From: Hyperoodon ampullatus
Taxonomy: Eukaryota; Chordata; Mammalia; Artiodactyla; Ziphiidae
Assembly: GCA_949752795.1 (NCBI GenBank)
Contig: OX457074.1
Location: forward strand, 33,713,980 to 33,777,979
Reading direction: 5' to 3'
DNA: 64,000 nt
This document shows positions 33,805-44,579 of this stretch, in pieces (positions within the stretch are counted from its first letter, which is position 1; every line of letters begins with the position of its first letter). The translations under genes were made by a program, and so were the position numbers. Below the pieces are notes generated by a model, which was given only the letters and a program-made list of their open reading frames with translations, made no database searches and was not told the origin of the DNA.

Positions 33805-36135
33805 AATTTCTTTATCCAGGAGGGGAAAGATAATATTTTAATAAAGCCTCTTGATTGACTTAATGCACAAAAGTCATTAGAAATTTTTTTAAAAACTTGG
33901 ATAATTCTACACTATACATGAATGATAACTGTAAATAAATCATATTTGTATGACAGTCCTTAATTAGGTGGAAATAGTAGTACTTAAAAAAACTTTCTTG
34001 GGTTAAGTTTTAAAGCTTTTGATTCATAAATTCCAAGCTAAGTACTAGAGCTGTCAGGCCCTTCAAATCAATCACTGTGTATCCAGACCACTTTTTTTTT
34101 CTTTCTGACAGTTTTGAAATGTTATTTCACCAACTTAGGGACTGGAGATGATCAAGATGATAAAGAATTGGATTTTACAAACTCTTCAAGTCAAAATTTA
34201 TTTTTTCAGGGATGTATTTATGTTTCTTGCCTCTAAAACAGGGCAGTCCGTTCAAAGAACACCCTGAAAGAAGGAAAGATGTTAATGGCCCATGAGGAGT
34301 TTGAAAGGATTTCCTAATCTGTAGGAGAGCTTCAAAGTAGGCCAACCCACAAGGCCATGGGCAAGAGCAGAGCCAGGAACGTGGTCTATCCTGTGAGCTG
34401 GCCACAAAGGAGGGAGTAGCTCTCGGCCCCAGGGATGCACTATTTTTGCTTTTGAGCAGGCGAGATGAGGGGAGGAGATTTAGGAAAGAGAACTAGGAAA
34501 GAGAACCTAGAGTTTAGCTGGGGGCATGTTTTTATCTGAGATGCTCAGGGAGACGTCCAAACAGGTGTCAGGTAGGCAGCCGTCTGGACGAATCTGTGGC
34601 TCTGCGACTCAGAAGTAGCTGGACTGCGGTGAACTTGCCTGCAGTACCATCGTCTGCTGGTCCCTCTGGAACTCTCTCGCCCCTCTCCCACACACTCCAG
34701 GCACGTCCCCACTGATCAGCCTGCAGTTCCCAACTGGCCGGATTCCTACCCATCTGGATCTTTGCCATGATTCTCTCCCTCTGCCTCCTGACCACCCTCC
34801 AGCCAATCACCTGGCTGCATCCTACCGGATGGATGGGTTTGACCCTTCCCTTCCCCCACCCCAAATCAGGCTGGTCCCCGCTGTCCTGCTTTCCCACAGC
34901 TCCTCCTCATGGCCCCCTTGTCACACTGCGTTGCATCTTCACCTCCCCCAGGAATTACTTGAGGCAGGACATGTGTCTTATTTAGGTTGTGACCCGAGCA
35001 GTGGTAGGCACTCAGTAAATATTTACTGAATGAATGAACTCATCTCTGCCCCCAGCTTCTTCTTGCTTCAAGTCACACGGAATAGCGTATCCCAAACAAG
35101 TCTGAACTTCCCTCCCATCAGACGACTCCCCTTCCCAAGAATTTCCGGAGTCTTCTGTTGTTGACTGCTTCCCACGGAGATGTGGTGTCCTCCATTTCTC
35201 CTTCTTCTGCTAAATATATCAAAAGAGAAAGCACGCAAGGTCTAGATGTTTTGAGGCCAGGATTCCATGGAGGAATAATAACAGCTTCATCTTTATCTTT
35301 ATAAAGATATAAATGAACCTCTAGCACCTGCACAAGTATGAAGGCTGAAGGAAGGCTCATCAGTGCGTTCTACTCACCTTTCTCAGGACACTGCGCCCTG
35401 GGGACCTCAAACCCCTTTCAGTTCCCAGAAAACAGACTGTTGGATGGGAACAGACTATCCCAAGCTCTCAAAGGAGGAATGCAGGCTTGAGCCCACAGAT
35501 ACGTTACTGCAGCAGATCTTGTGCTATCTCGTGAGTACTTTATCATCTTTCACCCCCAGTAATAATAAACAAGAGTGGGAATGAAAAAATAAAACTAGAT
35601 GCTAGTGATGGGCACCGTCACTTTAGATGAGCTTTTTGTAACTGAGAACATGACCCCCGGGAGAATCTTCCGCCTTGAATGGCCCATCAGTGCCCTTGAG
35701 GGAGTCAGTTGTGTATTCAGTTGTGAAGGATAGGAGAAATAATTCTGGATCCTATACAAAGTGCTGGAAATATATTATTGAACATTGAATCGGGAAGGGA
35801 AGTTGCATTAGGGCTTTAAAGGATTCTAGCTCTCTTTTAAAAATCCCTTATGGTATATAAGTCTATCATCCCACTTTTAGGCAGTTTCAGGAACATGTTA
35901 GCGATAATAGCTTGAGGGCTGCCCGATAAAATAGGACCCGGCGGAGTGAGGGAAGCCAGACAGCCATGGCCACTGTTTGCAATGCTGTGAGATCGACATT
36001 CCCTTAAAGGAGACCCAGAGTTATAAGGGGTGACTGCTAAGTAATGGACTTGGTAAAGAGCATGGGACAGGGGAAGAGGTACCTGATAGGAATCCAAGCT
36101 CTCCAGTTTTAAAAGGAAATGAAGTCTATGCCCTA
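33805..36135. other. Non-coding stretch with an L2 scrap
   Basis: 'gcaggacatgtgtcttatttagg..gtaggcactcagtaaatatttactgaatgaatga' (about 34963-35037) is an L2 3' end in sense orientation. The rest shows no recognised gene or repeat. The GC-richer part 34550-34950 has chance frames on both strands. Confidence 0.45.
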
Positions 36136-36138
36136 ACA

Positions 36139-36303
36139 CGGTGGTTCTCAACCTTTAGTAGGAATCAGAATCATCTGGAAATCTTCTGAAATGCGGAGTT
36201 TCTGACTCAGTAGGTCTGAGATGGGGCCTGAGGATTTACATGTCTGTCAACTTCCCAGGGGATGCTGACATGGTCCAGGACGCACACTTGGAGAACCAAG
36301 GCT
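36139..36303 (+). mobile_element. MER5A-like MITE (hAT-Charlie)
   Basis: It begins 'cggtggttctcaacc' and ends 'cacacttggagaaccaa'. The centre reads 'gtttctgactcagtaggtctgag'. The inverted ends and centre match MER5A. Confidence 0.85.
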
Positions 36304-36464
36304 CTCAATCTTGGCTACATGTTAGAATCACTTGGGGAGCTTTCTGTTTAATTTCATTTTGTTTTTTAATTTTTTCAGCTTTACTGAAATATAAATGACA
36401 CATAACATTGTGTAAGTTTAAGGTGTACAACATCTTGATTGGATATGTTTATAAATTGCAAATT

Positions 36465-36612
36465 AGAGACTTCCCTGGAATTCCAGTGGTTAGGACGCTG
36501 CACTTCCACTGCAGGGGGCACAGGTTCAATCCCTGGTCGGGGAACTAAGATCCTGAATGTCATGCAGTGTGGCACGGCCAAAAAATAAATAAATAAAAAT
36601 TAATAAAATAAA
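36465..36612 (+). mobile_element. CHR-type SINE (short older form) inside L1MA
   Basis: 'acttccctggaattccagtgg', 'ggttcaatccctggtcgggg' and an AATAAATAAA tail. It is flanked by ATAAATTGCAAATT (36451-36464 and 36613-36626), a perfect 14-bp TSD. Confidence 0.95.
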
Positions 36613-36789
36613 ATAAATTGCAAATTGATGACCACCATTGTATTAGCTATCGCCTCTACCTTGTGCCATAATTACCATTTCTTTCTCTGCGGTAAGAACC
36701 TTTAAGATCTGCTTTCTTAGCAACATTCAAATACACAGTACAGTATTATAAGCTATAATCACTGTGCTATATGTTAGATACCCAAACTT

Positions 36790-36912
36790 CTTTTTTTTTT
36801 CTATTTTTTGGCCACACCGCAGGATCTTAGTTCCCCTGACCAGGGATTAAACCCGTGCCCCCTGCAGTGGAAGCATGGTGTCTTAACCGCTGGACCGCCA
36901 GGGAAGTCCCCT
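36790..36912 (-). mobile_element. CHR-type SINE (short older form) inside the same L1MA
   Basis: T-rich left edge, 'ggccacaccgcaggatctt', 'gaccagggattaaacccg' and 'gccagggaagtcc' at the right. It is flanked by ATACCCAAACTT (36778-36789) and ATACCCAGACTT (36913-36924), with one mismatch. Confidence 0.95.
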
Positions 36913-37259
36913 ATACCCAGACTTTTCACTTATAACTGTACCCTTTGACCAATATCTCCCCATTTCCACCAGCCCCTGGCAACCAGCATTCTGCTCTGTT
37001 CCTCTGCGTTTTCCATTTTTAGATTCCGCATATATGTGAGATGACACAATATTTGTCTTTCTCTGTCTGACTTATTTCACTAAGCATAATGCCCTCAAGG
37101 TCCATGCTTGGGGAGCTTTTTAAATACACCGGTGTCGGGGCCTCATCCCCTAGGGATTCTAACGTAATTGGTCTAAGGTGTGTTAGAGCTTCAGTAATGT
37201 TTAAGACCTTTCTCAGTCATTCGAGTATTTGCCCAAGCTTGAGAAATACTGCTCTAAAG

Positions 37260-37855
37260 TGTGCCATCAGGTTAATGAGTAGATTTTAGGTCCATTTTAT
37301 TACCTTTCTGTAGAAAAAGCAAAAAACTGATGGGATGAGGTACAAAGTCAAGTCAGCACTCAAGGCCCACACATATATCACCTAGTGGCATACTCCTAGG
37401 TTTGAAAGAACAAGTTCTATAAACTGCAGGCTTTTGAAAGCCAGGTGTTAACAGGAGACTTGTCTCTAGACTGACCAGCAGGGATCTTCCTATTTGGAGG
37501 GGCATTCTTTTCACTACCTTTCCAAAATGCTAGGCTGGACTCAACACCAAAAGGCATGAGCAATCATTTCCTCTTCAAGTCTCTTCCAGCCTTCATGGCA
37601 GGATGTACATCTCAGGTGAGTGCCAGTCTTCAACAGGAGTGACATTTTCCGGGAGCAGTGGATAGCTTATGGCCAACGTGGCTTGAGTTATATATAACTA
37701 GAAATTACTAGCGTCTCTTTGTTTTCACTGTATTTATGTTTTTTATTATTACCTCCTCTTTACGGCAAGAGATAATGGCTATTTACCTAAAACTGTAATA
37801 TGTTTCCTTTTTAAACTGAATAAAAGTTTCAGTTACATAAAATGAATGAGTCTTA
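37260..37855. other. Non-coding stretch, no recognised feature
   Basis: Nothing recognised. Confidence 0.35.
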
Positions 37856-37859
37856 GACA

Positions 37860-38145
37860 CCTACTATACACCACAGCGTCTATAGTTAACAATACTATGT
37901 TGAATACTTAAAATTTTGCTGAGTGGGTGGATCTTGTGTAAAATGTTCTTACCACAAAAAAAGTAAATAAAAATGGTGGGAGGAAACTTTTGAAGGTGAT
38001 GCATATGTTTATGGCATTGATGGTGGCATTGGTTTCATGGGTGTATAATTATTACCAAACTCATCCAGTGGTATACACTAAATATGTATATACACTTTTT
38101 GTATGCCAATCTCACCTCAACAAAGTGGTTTATAAAAAAGAAAAA
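37860..38145 (+). mobile_element. L1MB-type 3' end, sense
   Basis: 'acagcgtctatagttaacaatactatgttgaatac', 'gggtggatcttgtgtaaaatgttcttaccac' and 'ctcacctcaacaaagtgg' follow an old L1 3' UTR. Confidence 0.8.
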
Positions 38146-38149
38146 AAAG

Positions 38150-38805
38150 AAGTCAGAACTTAGTGTCGGCTACTTTAAAACGCAACCAGAGGTGTACCAA
38201 ATGAAAATGAATCTCAATTGAAAATTGAAAAAAATATTAGGTAAAAGAATTAATCATATGTTTAAAGTATTAAATAATAATCCATAACAGTGTAGGTGGT
38301 GTGTTATGTCAAGAGAAAACATATATGGAAATGCCCTCTTGTCCAAACCCTTTTCCACTCCATCCCAAAGACAAGGAACTCCAAATGACTGATGTGAGAA
38401 CACACTGAAAATGTGAGAAGGGAATGCTACCTTTCCCCAAATCACCCAGGCAACAGTGCCCTGCTACATGGCACCCAGAGTGCGACACATGTCCACGCAT
38501 GACAGCCCCTCACACCCACCCTGGTCAGACCCTGAGGCACTGAAGTTGTAGCACTTGGTGTTCTTGAGGTCCCATGGACAGTCTCCAGCGGGCAGGAGCC
38601 CGCTCACTGATCTTGCAGCCTTCAGAGTCATTTACAAAAAATCTACTCCAAATACTTGCAGACTATTTGGATTTTGGATCAAATCTTTTAAAATATGAAA
38701 GATCGGCATGCCTTTGGAATACCTTTGTGTGTGTGTGCATGCATGTGATTAGTTATTCAATCAAATACCATCTCCTTGCCCATCCACAACATATATAATA
38801 AGACA
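38150..38805. other. Non-coding stretch, no recognised feature
   Basis: Unassigned. A short GTGTGTGTG run lies near 38727. Confidence 0.35.
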
Positions 38806-38835
38806 CAGAATTACCCACAAGTTGGTAAAATATAT

Positions 38836-38841
38836 TTTATT
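38836..38841 (-). terminator. Distal poly(A) signal candidate (AATAAA)
   Basis: TTTATT on the plus strand gives AATAAA on the gene strand. It is followed downstream (lower coordinates) by GT-rich text (ACTTGTGGG, TTCTGTGTCTT), the expected downstream element. Confidence 0.4.
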
Positions 38842-40242
38842 TGTTCATAAAAAGAAATAGTATGAATTACCAGAATTTCATTTTCCTAGAAACATCTTTC
38901 TCTGTGTAAAATTAATTTGTGTTATACATAGGACAAAATACTTGATTTAATTTTTTTTCTTTTTGTACATATTGGTTATTCTAACATCCAGGTTATAGAG
39001 GACACACTGCTATAATCTGCAGTATTCCAGATTACTGGGCTGAAAGAAATTCAGTCATAAATTAATGTTACAAAAGTGAAAAAAAAAATCTAACCACACC
39101 TTGAAGTTTTACTGACCATCTTTCTTGATCAACTGAAAAGAAAAAGGACATTGAGTTCCATGTCAGCATTTTAGACACTATGTGTTTCTAGCTTAGCGGA
39201 ACCTTCCATTTTCCTTTCTCATGAAAGTATCCTGGTAGGATCTGAAACTGTGTTTCTCCAAAGGCCTATAATGTACCTGTCCTCAAAATGACTTCGTAGG
39301 AGGATCCCATGAAGAAGACAACTTCTCTTCCTTCATCTTCCAATTAAACGTTTATGATGCAGTTACTACACCTAAACACCCTTCCAGATACCACTTACCA
39401 AGTACGAACACCTCAAAGACAGCGTGGGCTCGACAGGAGCAATAACAACCTCCAAATTTTTTGTTAACCTTTTTGTTTGTTTTTAAACAAACTGAGCAGA
39501 ATAAAGTACCCCATGAATATCAGAGCTTTTCCTGTAATGCGGAAGAAAACCAAAACGTGTTAGGACAAATTGCCAAACCAGAAATGGTGTTTGTCTTCTA
39601 GCAGCTAAAAGGTTAAGTCGGTGGCCGTGCAGATGGCTAGAACAGGAAGAAAGTCAAGGCCTAATTTTATGTATTGCCCAACTTCTCCAGGAGGAAGACA
39701 CGTGTGCCCTGTAATAAGTATCACGCGATGGGGTGTAACCTTGGGGCCGATGCTGAGTCAGGAGCCGTCAGGAACTGTAAGCCGTCAGGCTCCTCGGAAG
39801 AGATGCACAGGAAGTCTGATTGATTTGTCTTCCACAGAAAACCTTGCTCTAGTCCTTCAGTGCTAATTATCGACATCTGTTTGGATTCAAGGATTTGACC
39901 CAGAATAGAATCTTGACTCACTTCAGTGTTCATGACTAAATGACCCTCCTTCTCTCTGAGGATTTCCTGTTTCAGTTTTAAGGCAGGGAATAAACAACTT
40001 AATCGAAAGTGGTCCAGCTTAGAAAGACAAGCAGGGACCTGGAGGGGAAGGAAAAGTTCACGTGCATTTCCCCACTGCTTTGTGGCAAACCCTTCTCTGA
40101 ACTTTTTTGCAAGTTGACATCACGCACCATGTCAGAGCACGAGAGGGGACAGAAAGCGGACAGGGCAGGATCAGGTGGCAGATGTGGGCTGGCTTTGACC
40201 TTAAGCGATGTTATGCTGTAATGGAAAAGAGGTGTTCCCAGT

Positions 40243-40248
40243 TTTATT
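40243..40248 (-). terminator. Middle poly(A) signal candidate (AATAAA)
   Basis: AATAAA on the gene strand about 1.7 kb past the stop codon. The downstream context is not strongly GT-rich. Confidence 0.2.
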
Positions 40249-41206
40249 TCTAATGAGCCTTCTGATTGGAGAAATGCACGATCAATTAGCACCCTTATGA
40301 AGATGTCTTTGACACCCAAGCAGCAAGAGGGAACAGCCATGCCATGATCATGGGCATTCCCCTAAGTGCAGGTTCTACACGGCTTGGTAGAGGCAGTAAC
40401 AAAGCTATGAAATGCACACAGCTCCCGCCTCCATGTCCCCGTGCGCCCATCCTCCTATACCTTAGCTTTGCAGCTAAGCACGAACTAGCTACGTCTGGGC
40501 TAAAACTTGTGGGCAAAGACAGACCAGATTATCAGTAAGACATCCCTTAAAGACCAGTGTTTTGTTTCACTGGCAAGCGAGTTATCCCACAGAACATACC
40601 AAAGTGTCCTTTGTAAATATCACAACCCGACCATTGTGACAATATCCTCCCATATATTCCTTAGTGAAAGTATAACACAAATGACAATTCTTTGATATTG
40701 CTATACGGTTACCCAACTGCCACTAGCTGGTCATCACAAATGACCCCTCCACTGCCCCCTCCACGAAGAGGTAGGGGAGAGCATTCTGCATCAGCAGCAA
40801 CAGTGCTGGCACCCCTTCTGCCAGGGCCTGGCTAAAACAAGGGACAGGCACAGGCTCGAGCGCTTATAGGCAACACGGGCCAGCGTTCCTAGTCTCTTTT
40901 TACAAGAGCCTCTCCTGGTTCTCGCTATTTGGCTCTTGGCTACAGATCGTGTTGTCTGAGATGAGCTAGGAATTCCAGGGAAGGGAGTTCCAGACACCAA
41001 ACAGGGGCTGGCTCTGCACCTAGTGGCACCTTGGTAGACTCAGATGGCGTGGGATGAACCTGACCTCTTCAGGTCTCGACACCCGGCACCCTTGGTTCGA
41101 TCCGGTGGTTCTGCTAGCCTAGGGGATTCTTTGGTGTGTCAAAGCAGAGCCGTCTGCCTGGAGAACGGAACACGATGCACTCGCATGCAAATTAGAAGGG
41201 ATCGCC

Positions 41207-41212
41207 TTTATT
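41207..41212 (-). terminator. Proximal poly(A) signal candidate (AATAAA)
   Basis: AATAAA on the gene strand about 720 bp past the stop codon, with GTGCATCGTGTTCC some 25-40 bases further on. Confidence 0.35.
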
Positions 41213-41928
41213 TCTAAAGCAGCAGCCGAGCATCTCACACACCGGACCTGCAGAAGTGGGGACTGATATGCGCATACACTTCACGCCAGTTATTGAACCA
41301 GGGATGGAGCAGAAGATGAGGCAGGGGCATCCTTCAGAATCAAAAGGTAAAGTCAAGGGCCCTGACAGGCAGACTCTAAAAGGGTGTGGATGTCCCTGCC
41401 AAGGTAGTGATTCCCCCGTGTGCTGAGCGGACTTGGGGGGAAAACCTAGCGCTGTGGTTTGGCGTCTACACCCTTGGATGTGTCAGCACGTCAGCGAGGA
41501 AGCTGCTATGTGAAGGTCTGGCAGCTCAGAGCTCCCAGAGGTGCCCAGGCAGGAAGGGAGATGGAAGCTTCCGTATGAGGAAGTGGGCAAGTGCATCCAG
41601 ACAGCGATCAAAGGCTGCATACCCGTAACAACAAAAATCTCAAGTTGTGCTTTTCTTCTTTTTTAAATACAATGGGTAGAAAGAAAGAAAAGAAAAAAAA
41701 AATGAAGCACCATCCACTGTGAAGACAAGAAGAAAATATTAGAAACACTTTGGAATGTTAACAGATTATGTGACTCTCTCTAAAGAGTGTGGCTAGGCAG
41801 CTTAGTGAATTAATTGCTTATGAATTAAAAATAAATTATTATAAAATAGATTTCTGTACATTTTACATACATATAATCTCTCTCAATATTTCCTAAGCCC
41901 CGGGGTGGGGGGGGTGGGGAGGGTTTGA

Positions 41929-42547
41929 TCAGTCCCAGCCGAAGTCGTGGCCCGTCATCTGGTAGAACTTGCGGTTGAAGGGTCGGTAGAAATCACGCAG
42001 CCGCCGCAGCACCTGGCCGTCGATCTCGGGGTGGGGTCTGCCCTTGGTCTTGCCCAGGCAGTGAGGGCGGCCGCTGCCCTCGGCCTTCTTGAGGCAGGGG
42101 AAGCCCTTGGTCTGGTTGAAGTAGAAGTGCTTGTCGGAGATGATGCGCTTGAGGCCCAGGAAGTCCTGCACGCGGCCCAGCTCGCCGGCCGGGTCGCGCA
42201 CCAGCCGCTCGCCGCTCACGAAGAGCAGCTGGCGGGCGGGGAAGTGGCGCAGCCAGCGCTCCAGGTGCTCGGCGTACAGGCCGATCTGGATGGCGCTCCA
42301 CGCCCGGTCCACGAGGCCCGCCGTCCGGTTCCTGAAGGCCAGGCTCTCGAAGCTGGGGATGTCGGGCCGCTTGGACAGCGTCTGCGTGTAGTCCGAGACG
42401 GCCCTGGTCACCGGGTCCCGCACCACCACCAGGAGCTTGGTGTCCTTGGACATGGCCGAGATGCGCGCGGGCGCCTCGCGCGTCACGAAGTAGCTGGGCG
42501 TCTTCTCCATGGTGATCTGCCCCTCCAGGGTCCTCGGCATCAGGTCC
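41929..42547 (-). CDS. HS3ST3A1/HS3ST3B1: Heparan sulfate glucosamine 3-O-sulfotransferase 3 (3A1/3B1 type), last exon
   Basis: The enzyme moves a sulfate from PAPS to the 3-OH of glucosamine in heparan sulfate, in the Golgi lumen, as a type II membrane protein. This exon completes a split Arg codon and then encodes 205 residues to the stop (41929-41931). Numbered from the first whole codon (Asp), visible features are Lys15 in EKTPSYF, the 3'-phosphate-binding segment with Arg43 and Ser51 in [13 protein letters not shown], Gln55, a Cys151-Cys163 pair ([13 protein letters not shown]), and Lys168/Arg170 in GKTKGR. Adding 200 gives the known 3-OST-3 positions (Lys215, Arg243, Ser251, Gln255, Cys351/Cys363, Lys368, Arg370), so substrate, cofactor and disulfide residues are kept. 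NRT (73-75) and NQT (144-146) are possible N-glycosylation sites. RDPVTRA, NRTAGL and a TGHDFGWD end separate it from HS3ST2, HS3ST4 and HS3ST6. 3A1 and 3B1 are nearly identical here, so the paralogue is undecided. Exon 1 with the 5'-PAPS loop and catalytic Glu lies outside. The exon is very GC-rich. No frameshift or stop. Confidence 0.93.
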
Positions 42548-42573
42548 CTGAGCGGAGCAGAAAGGGACGTTAG
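42548..42573 (-). promoter_or_regulatory. Splice acceptor with branch point, exon 2
   Basis: On the gene strand the sequence reads CCCTAAC, then CCCTTTCTGCTCCGCTCAG, then GGACCTG. The AG is at 42549-42548 and CTAAC (42573-42569) sits about 22 bases upstream as branch point. The phase (one base completing an Arg codon, then Asp-Leu-Met-Pro) agrees with the known family exon junction. Confidence 0.85.
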
Positions 42574-42659
42574 GGCCTGAAAACTGAGCGCCTCCCCCTG
42601 ATTGCCACCGCGAGCTCCTTCCCAGCAGGGGGGGGGGCGGGTCTTACAGACCCGGAGCC

Positions 42660-42860
42660 TGAGTTGAGGTACCAACTGCTCTCCTTGCTAGATGTGTGAC
42701 CGTGATCGCGGAGAAGTCGCACAGACGCAAGGCTGTGCACCCCTGGTTCCTCGCGGATGTACTTCATGGGAAATAATAACACGACCGATCTCCTACGGTT
42801 GTTGTGATGATTAAACGTATTAATATACCTCAACAGCTTAGAAAAGTGCCTGGCATAGGC
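42660..42860 (+). repeat. MIR close to the exon
   Basis: 'ttgctagatgtgtgaccgtg', 'gttgttgtgatgattaaacg' and 'cttagaaaagtgcctggcat' follow MIR from core to 3' end. It starts about 110 bp from the splice acceptor. Confidence 0.75.
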
Positions 42861-43114
42861 AGGGAGACTTGTATATCTTTCTTAGCATAATTTAAACATA
42901 ACTACGTAGGCAAAACTGCTATAACCAAAGGAAAGATAGGACATGATATTTGGACCAAAAAGCAGTTCTGTGTGGTGATTAGCACTAAAAATCACAGGAA
43001 TCAGTGATGTAAGACCGCGCCTGATTTGCTCCTTGAGTTTCAGCATCCGAATATGTGAAACCGGAATGATTTCCACCCACTGCATCCGGTTGTTGCGGGG
43101 TTTGTAAAATGGAA

Positions 43115-43370
43115 GCATTTAGCTTAACATTTAAGCACTGTGGGCTTGGACGTCAGACTGCCTGGGTTCAAATCCCAGCTCGGTCACTTATAAGCTGTCT
43201 CATTTTCAGCAACTTACTTTCTGGCCTTCTCTCCTGAGCTGTAAGAATAAAGATGATAATACCAACCTTATGGGAGTTTAATGAGGATTAAGACAATTAA
43301 TGATCATAAGATGCTTTGAACGTGCCTGGCATACGTTATATATTCAATATTCACTAGCTGAGGCTACTAC
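43115..43370 (+). repeat. MIR, nearly full length
   Basis: 'agcactgtgggcttggacgtcagactgcctgggttcaaatccc' (tRNA-like part with B-box), 'ggtcacttataagctgtc', 'tttaatgaggattaagacaatt' and 'aacgtgcctggcatacgt'. Confidence 0.9.
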
Positions 43371-43374
43371 TCCA

Positions 43375-43955
43375 TTCTTATGACCATTATGACGTGTTCA
43401 GTACACAGTTTATAGCACACAGTAGGACCATGCTGAGCATGCATGTGTACACGTTGGTGTGTGTACATCAGAAGGAGATGTGTTACCTAATCGGACACTA
43501 AGTAGTGGTCACAGATGTACAATCTTCCATTTGCTATGGGATAGAGATTTCTGATTGATTCCAACCTGGGCCCAGGAATTGGAAAAAAGACAATTTCCAC
43601 ATCATTTTGGACCAAATATTTACCTCTCAGTAGGACATTCTGAACTTCCAGCTTCAAGCCATCCCTAATCTACTGAGACCAAAATCCCTCTAGGAGACAT
43701 TTATAGAAATGACGATATAAACTCTATTGTAAGAGGCAGAAAGGGCAACGGGCTCCTCCTTCATAGCTAGTTAGAGGAAGCAGGCTTCTCCCCGAAGGAC
43801 TGCCTTGCAGCCCTGCAGCTACCCCCGGCTTAAGCTAAAGCTGGATTGACCCACTTTGCCCATTAACCACTTAGACGAACGTAGCCGTGTCATCAGGCTA
43901 ACACGATGAAGGATTAAAGAGGGGCCCGGCTCTCAACTTATTTTGCACTTCACTC
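43375..43955. other. Intronic stretch, no recognised feature
   Basis: Nothing recognised. Confidence 0.35.
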
Positions 43956-43969
43956 AAAAGCAGGTCGAG

Positions 43970-44186
43970 GGCTTCCCTGGTGGCGCAGTGGTTGAGAGTC
44001 CACCTGCCGATGCAGGGGACACGGGTTCGTGCCCGGGTCCGGGAAGATCCCACATGCCACGGAGTGGCTGGGCCTGTGAGCCATGGCCACTGAGCCTGCG
44101 TGTCTGGAGCCTGTGCTCTGCAATGGGAGAGGCCACAACAGTAAGAGGCCCGCATAACGCAAAAAAAAAAAAAAAAAAAAAAATTG
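43970..44186 (+). mobile_element. CHR-type SINE (short GC-rich form), perfect TSD
   Basis: Full-length copy ending in an A run at 44161-44183. It is flanked by a perfect 14-bp TSD AAAAGCAGGTCGAG (43956-43969 and 44187-44200). Confidence 0.97.
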
Positions 44187-44399
44187 AAAAGCAGGTCGAG
44201 TTTGATCAAGTCCGAGTTGTTTCCAGTGTTCAGCCATGTGTACCTAGACTGAATCTACAAGAAAGGGTTTAATATTCAGAATCCAAGTGCTATACCACTA
44301 TGACTGAAGGAAACCCAACCCGCCAAGTTCTCCAGGGCCAGGGCAGATGGAGTGGGTTTGGGGTATGTCTTCAGAAGGTCCGTCTGACCTGGCATGGGC

Positions 44400-44575
44400 G
44401 CTTTAGTCCAGCCTCCGGTCTGAGTCTCAGCACCCCCTTGATTGAGGGATGTGCCCCTCACCTGTCCATGCCTCAGTTTTCTCATTTGATCTGTGAGAAA
44501 AAGGATGATGCCCACCACCCAGGGTTTCTGGGAGACTGTGACACTCCTTGGGACCAAGCCTGGGTGCCAAGGAAA
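44400..44575 (+). repeat. MIR
   Basis: 'catgcctcagttttctcatttgatctgtgagaaaaaggatgatgcccacc' is the MIR 3' half. Upstream text is diverged. Confidence 0.7.
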
Positions 44576-44579
44576 TGTT

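Larger units (their letters stand above)
36344..37106 (-). mobile_element. L1MA-type 3' end, antisense, carrying two SINEs
   Basis: 'cagctttactgaaatataaatgacacataac', 'gtttaaggtgtacaacatc', 'accctttgaccaatatctcccc' and 'ctgtctgacttatttcactaagc' read as L1MA 3' UTR and ORF2 end in reverse complement. It is flanked by a perfect 13-bp TSD CTTGGGGAGCTTT (36331-36343 and 37107-37119), which is MER20 sequence. Confidence 0.9.
36305..37255 (+). mobile_element. MER20 split by an L1
   Basis: The left part 'caatcttggctacatgttagaatcacttggggagcttt' ends at 36343. The right part resumes at 37107 with 'cttggggagctttttaaataca', 'gggattctaacgtaattggtctaaggtg' and ends 'gcttgagaaatactgct'. The text matches MER20 (hAT-Charlie). 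Confidence 0.8.
38810..41928 (-). other. HS3ST3A1/HS3ST3B1: Candidate 3' UTR of the HS3ST3-type gene
   Basis: The 3.1 kb immediately downstream of the stop codon has no SINE, LINE or LTR that I can identify, unlike nearly all other 3-kb stretches of this window. That fits selection against insertion in a transcribed 3' UTR. Near the stop, the minus strand reads AT-rich with TTTATTTTTAATT-type motifs. The far limit is set only by the AATAAA at 38836-38841. A shorter UTR ending at 41207 or 40243 is equally possible. The frames in this stretch (for example at 39621, 39999 and 41386) have no recognised homology. Confidence 0.4.

Noticed and set aside
41947..42573. 208-codon plus-strand frame opposite the sulfotransferase exon
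   Set aside because: It is an antisense shadow of a GC-rich exon, with Ala/Leu/Gly/Val-rich low-complexity content.
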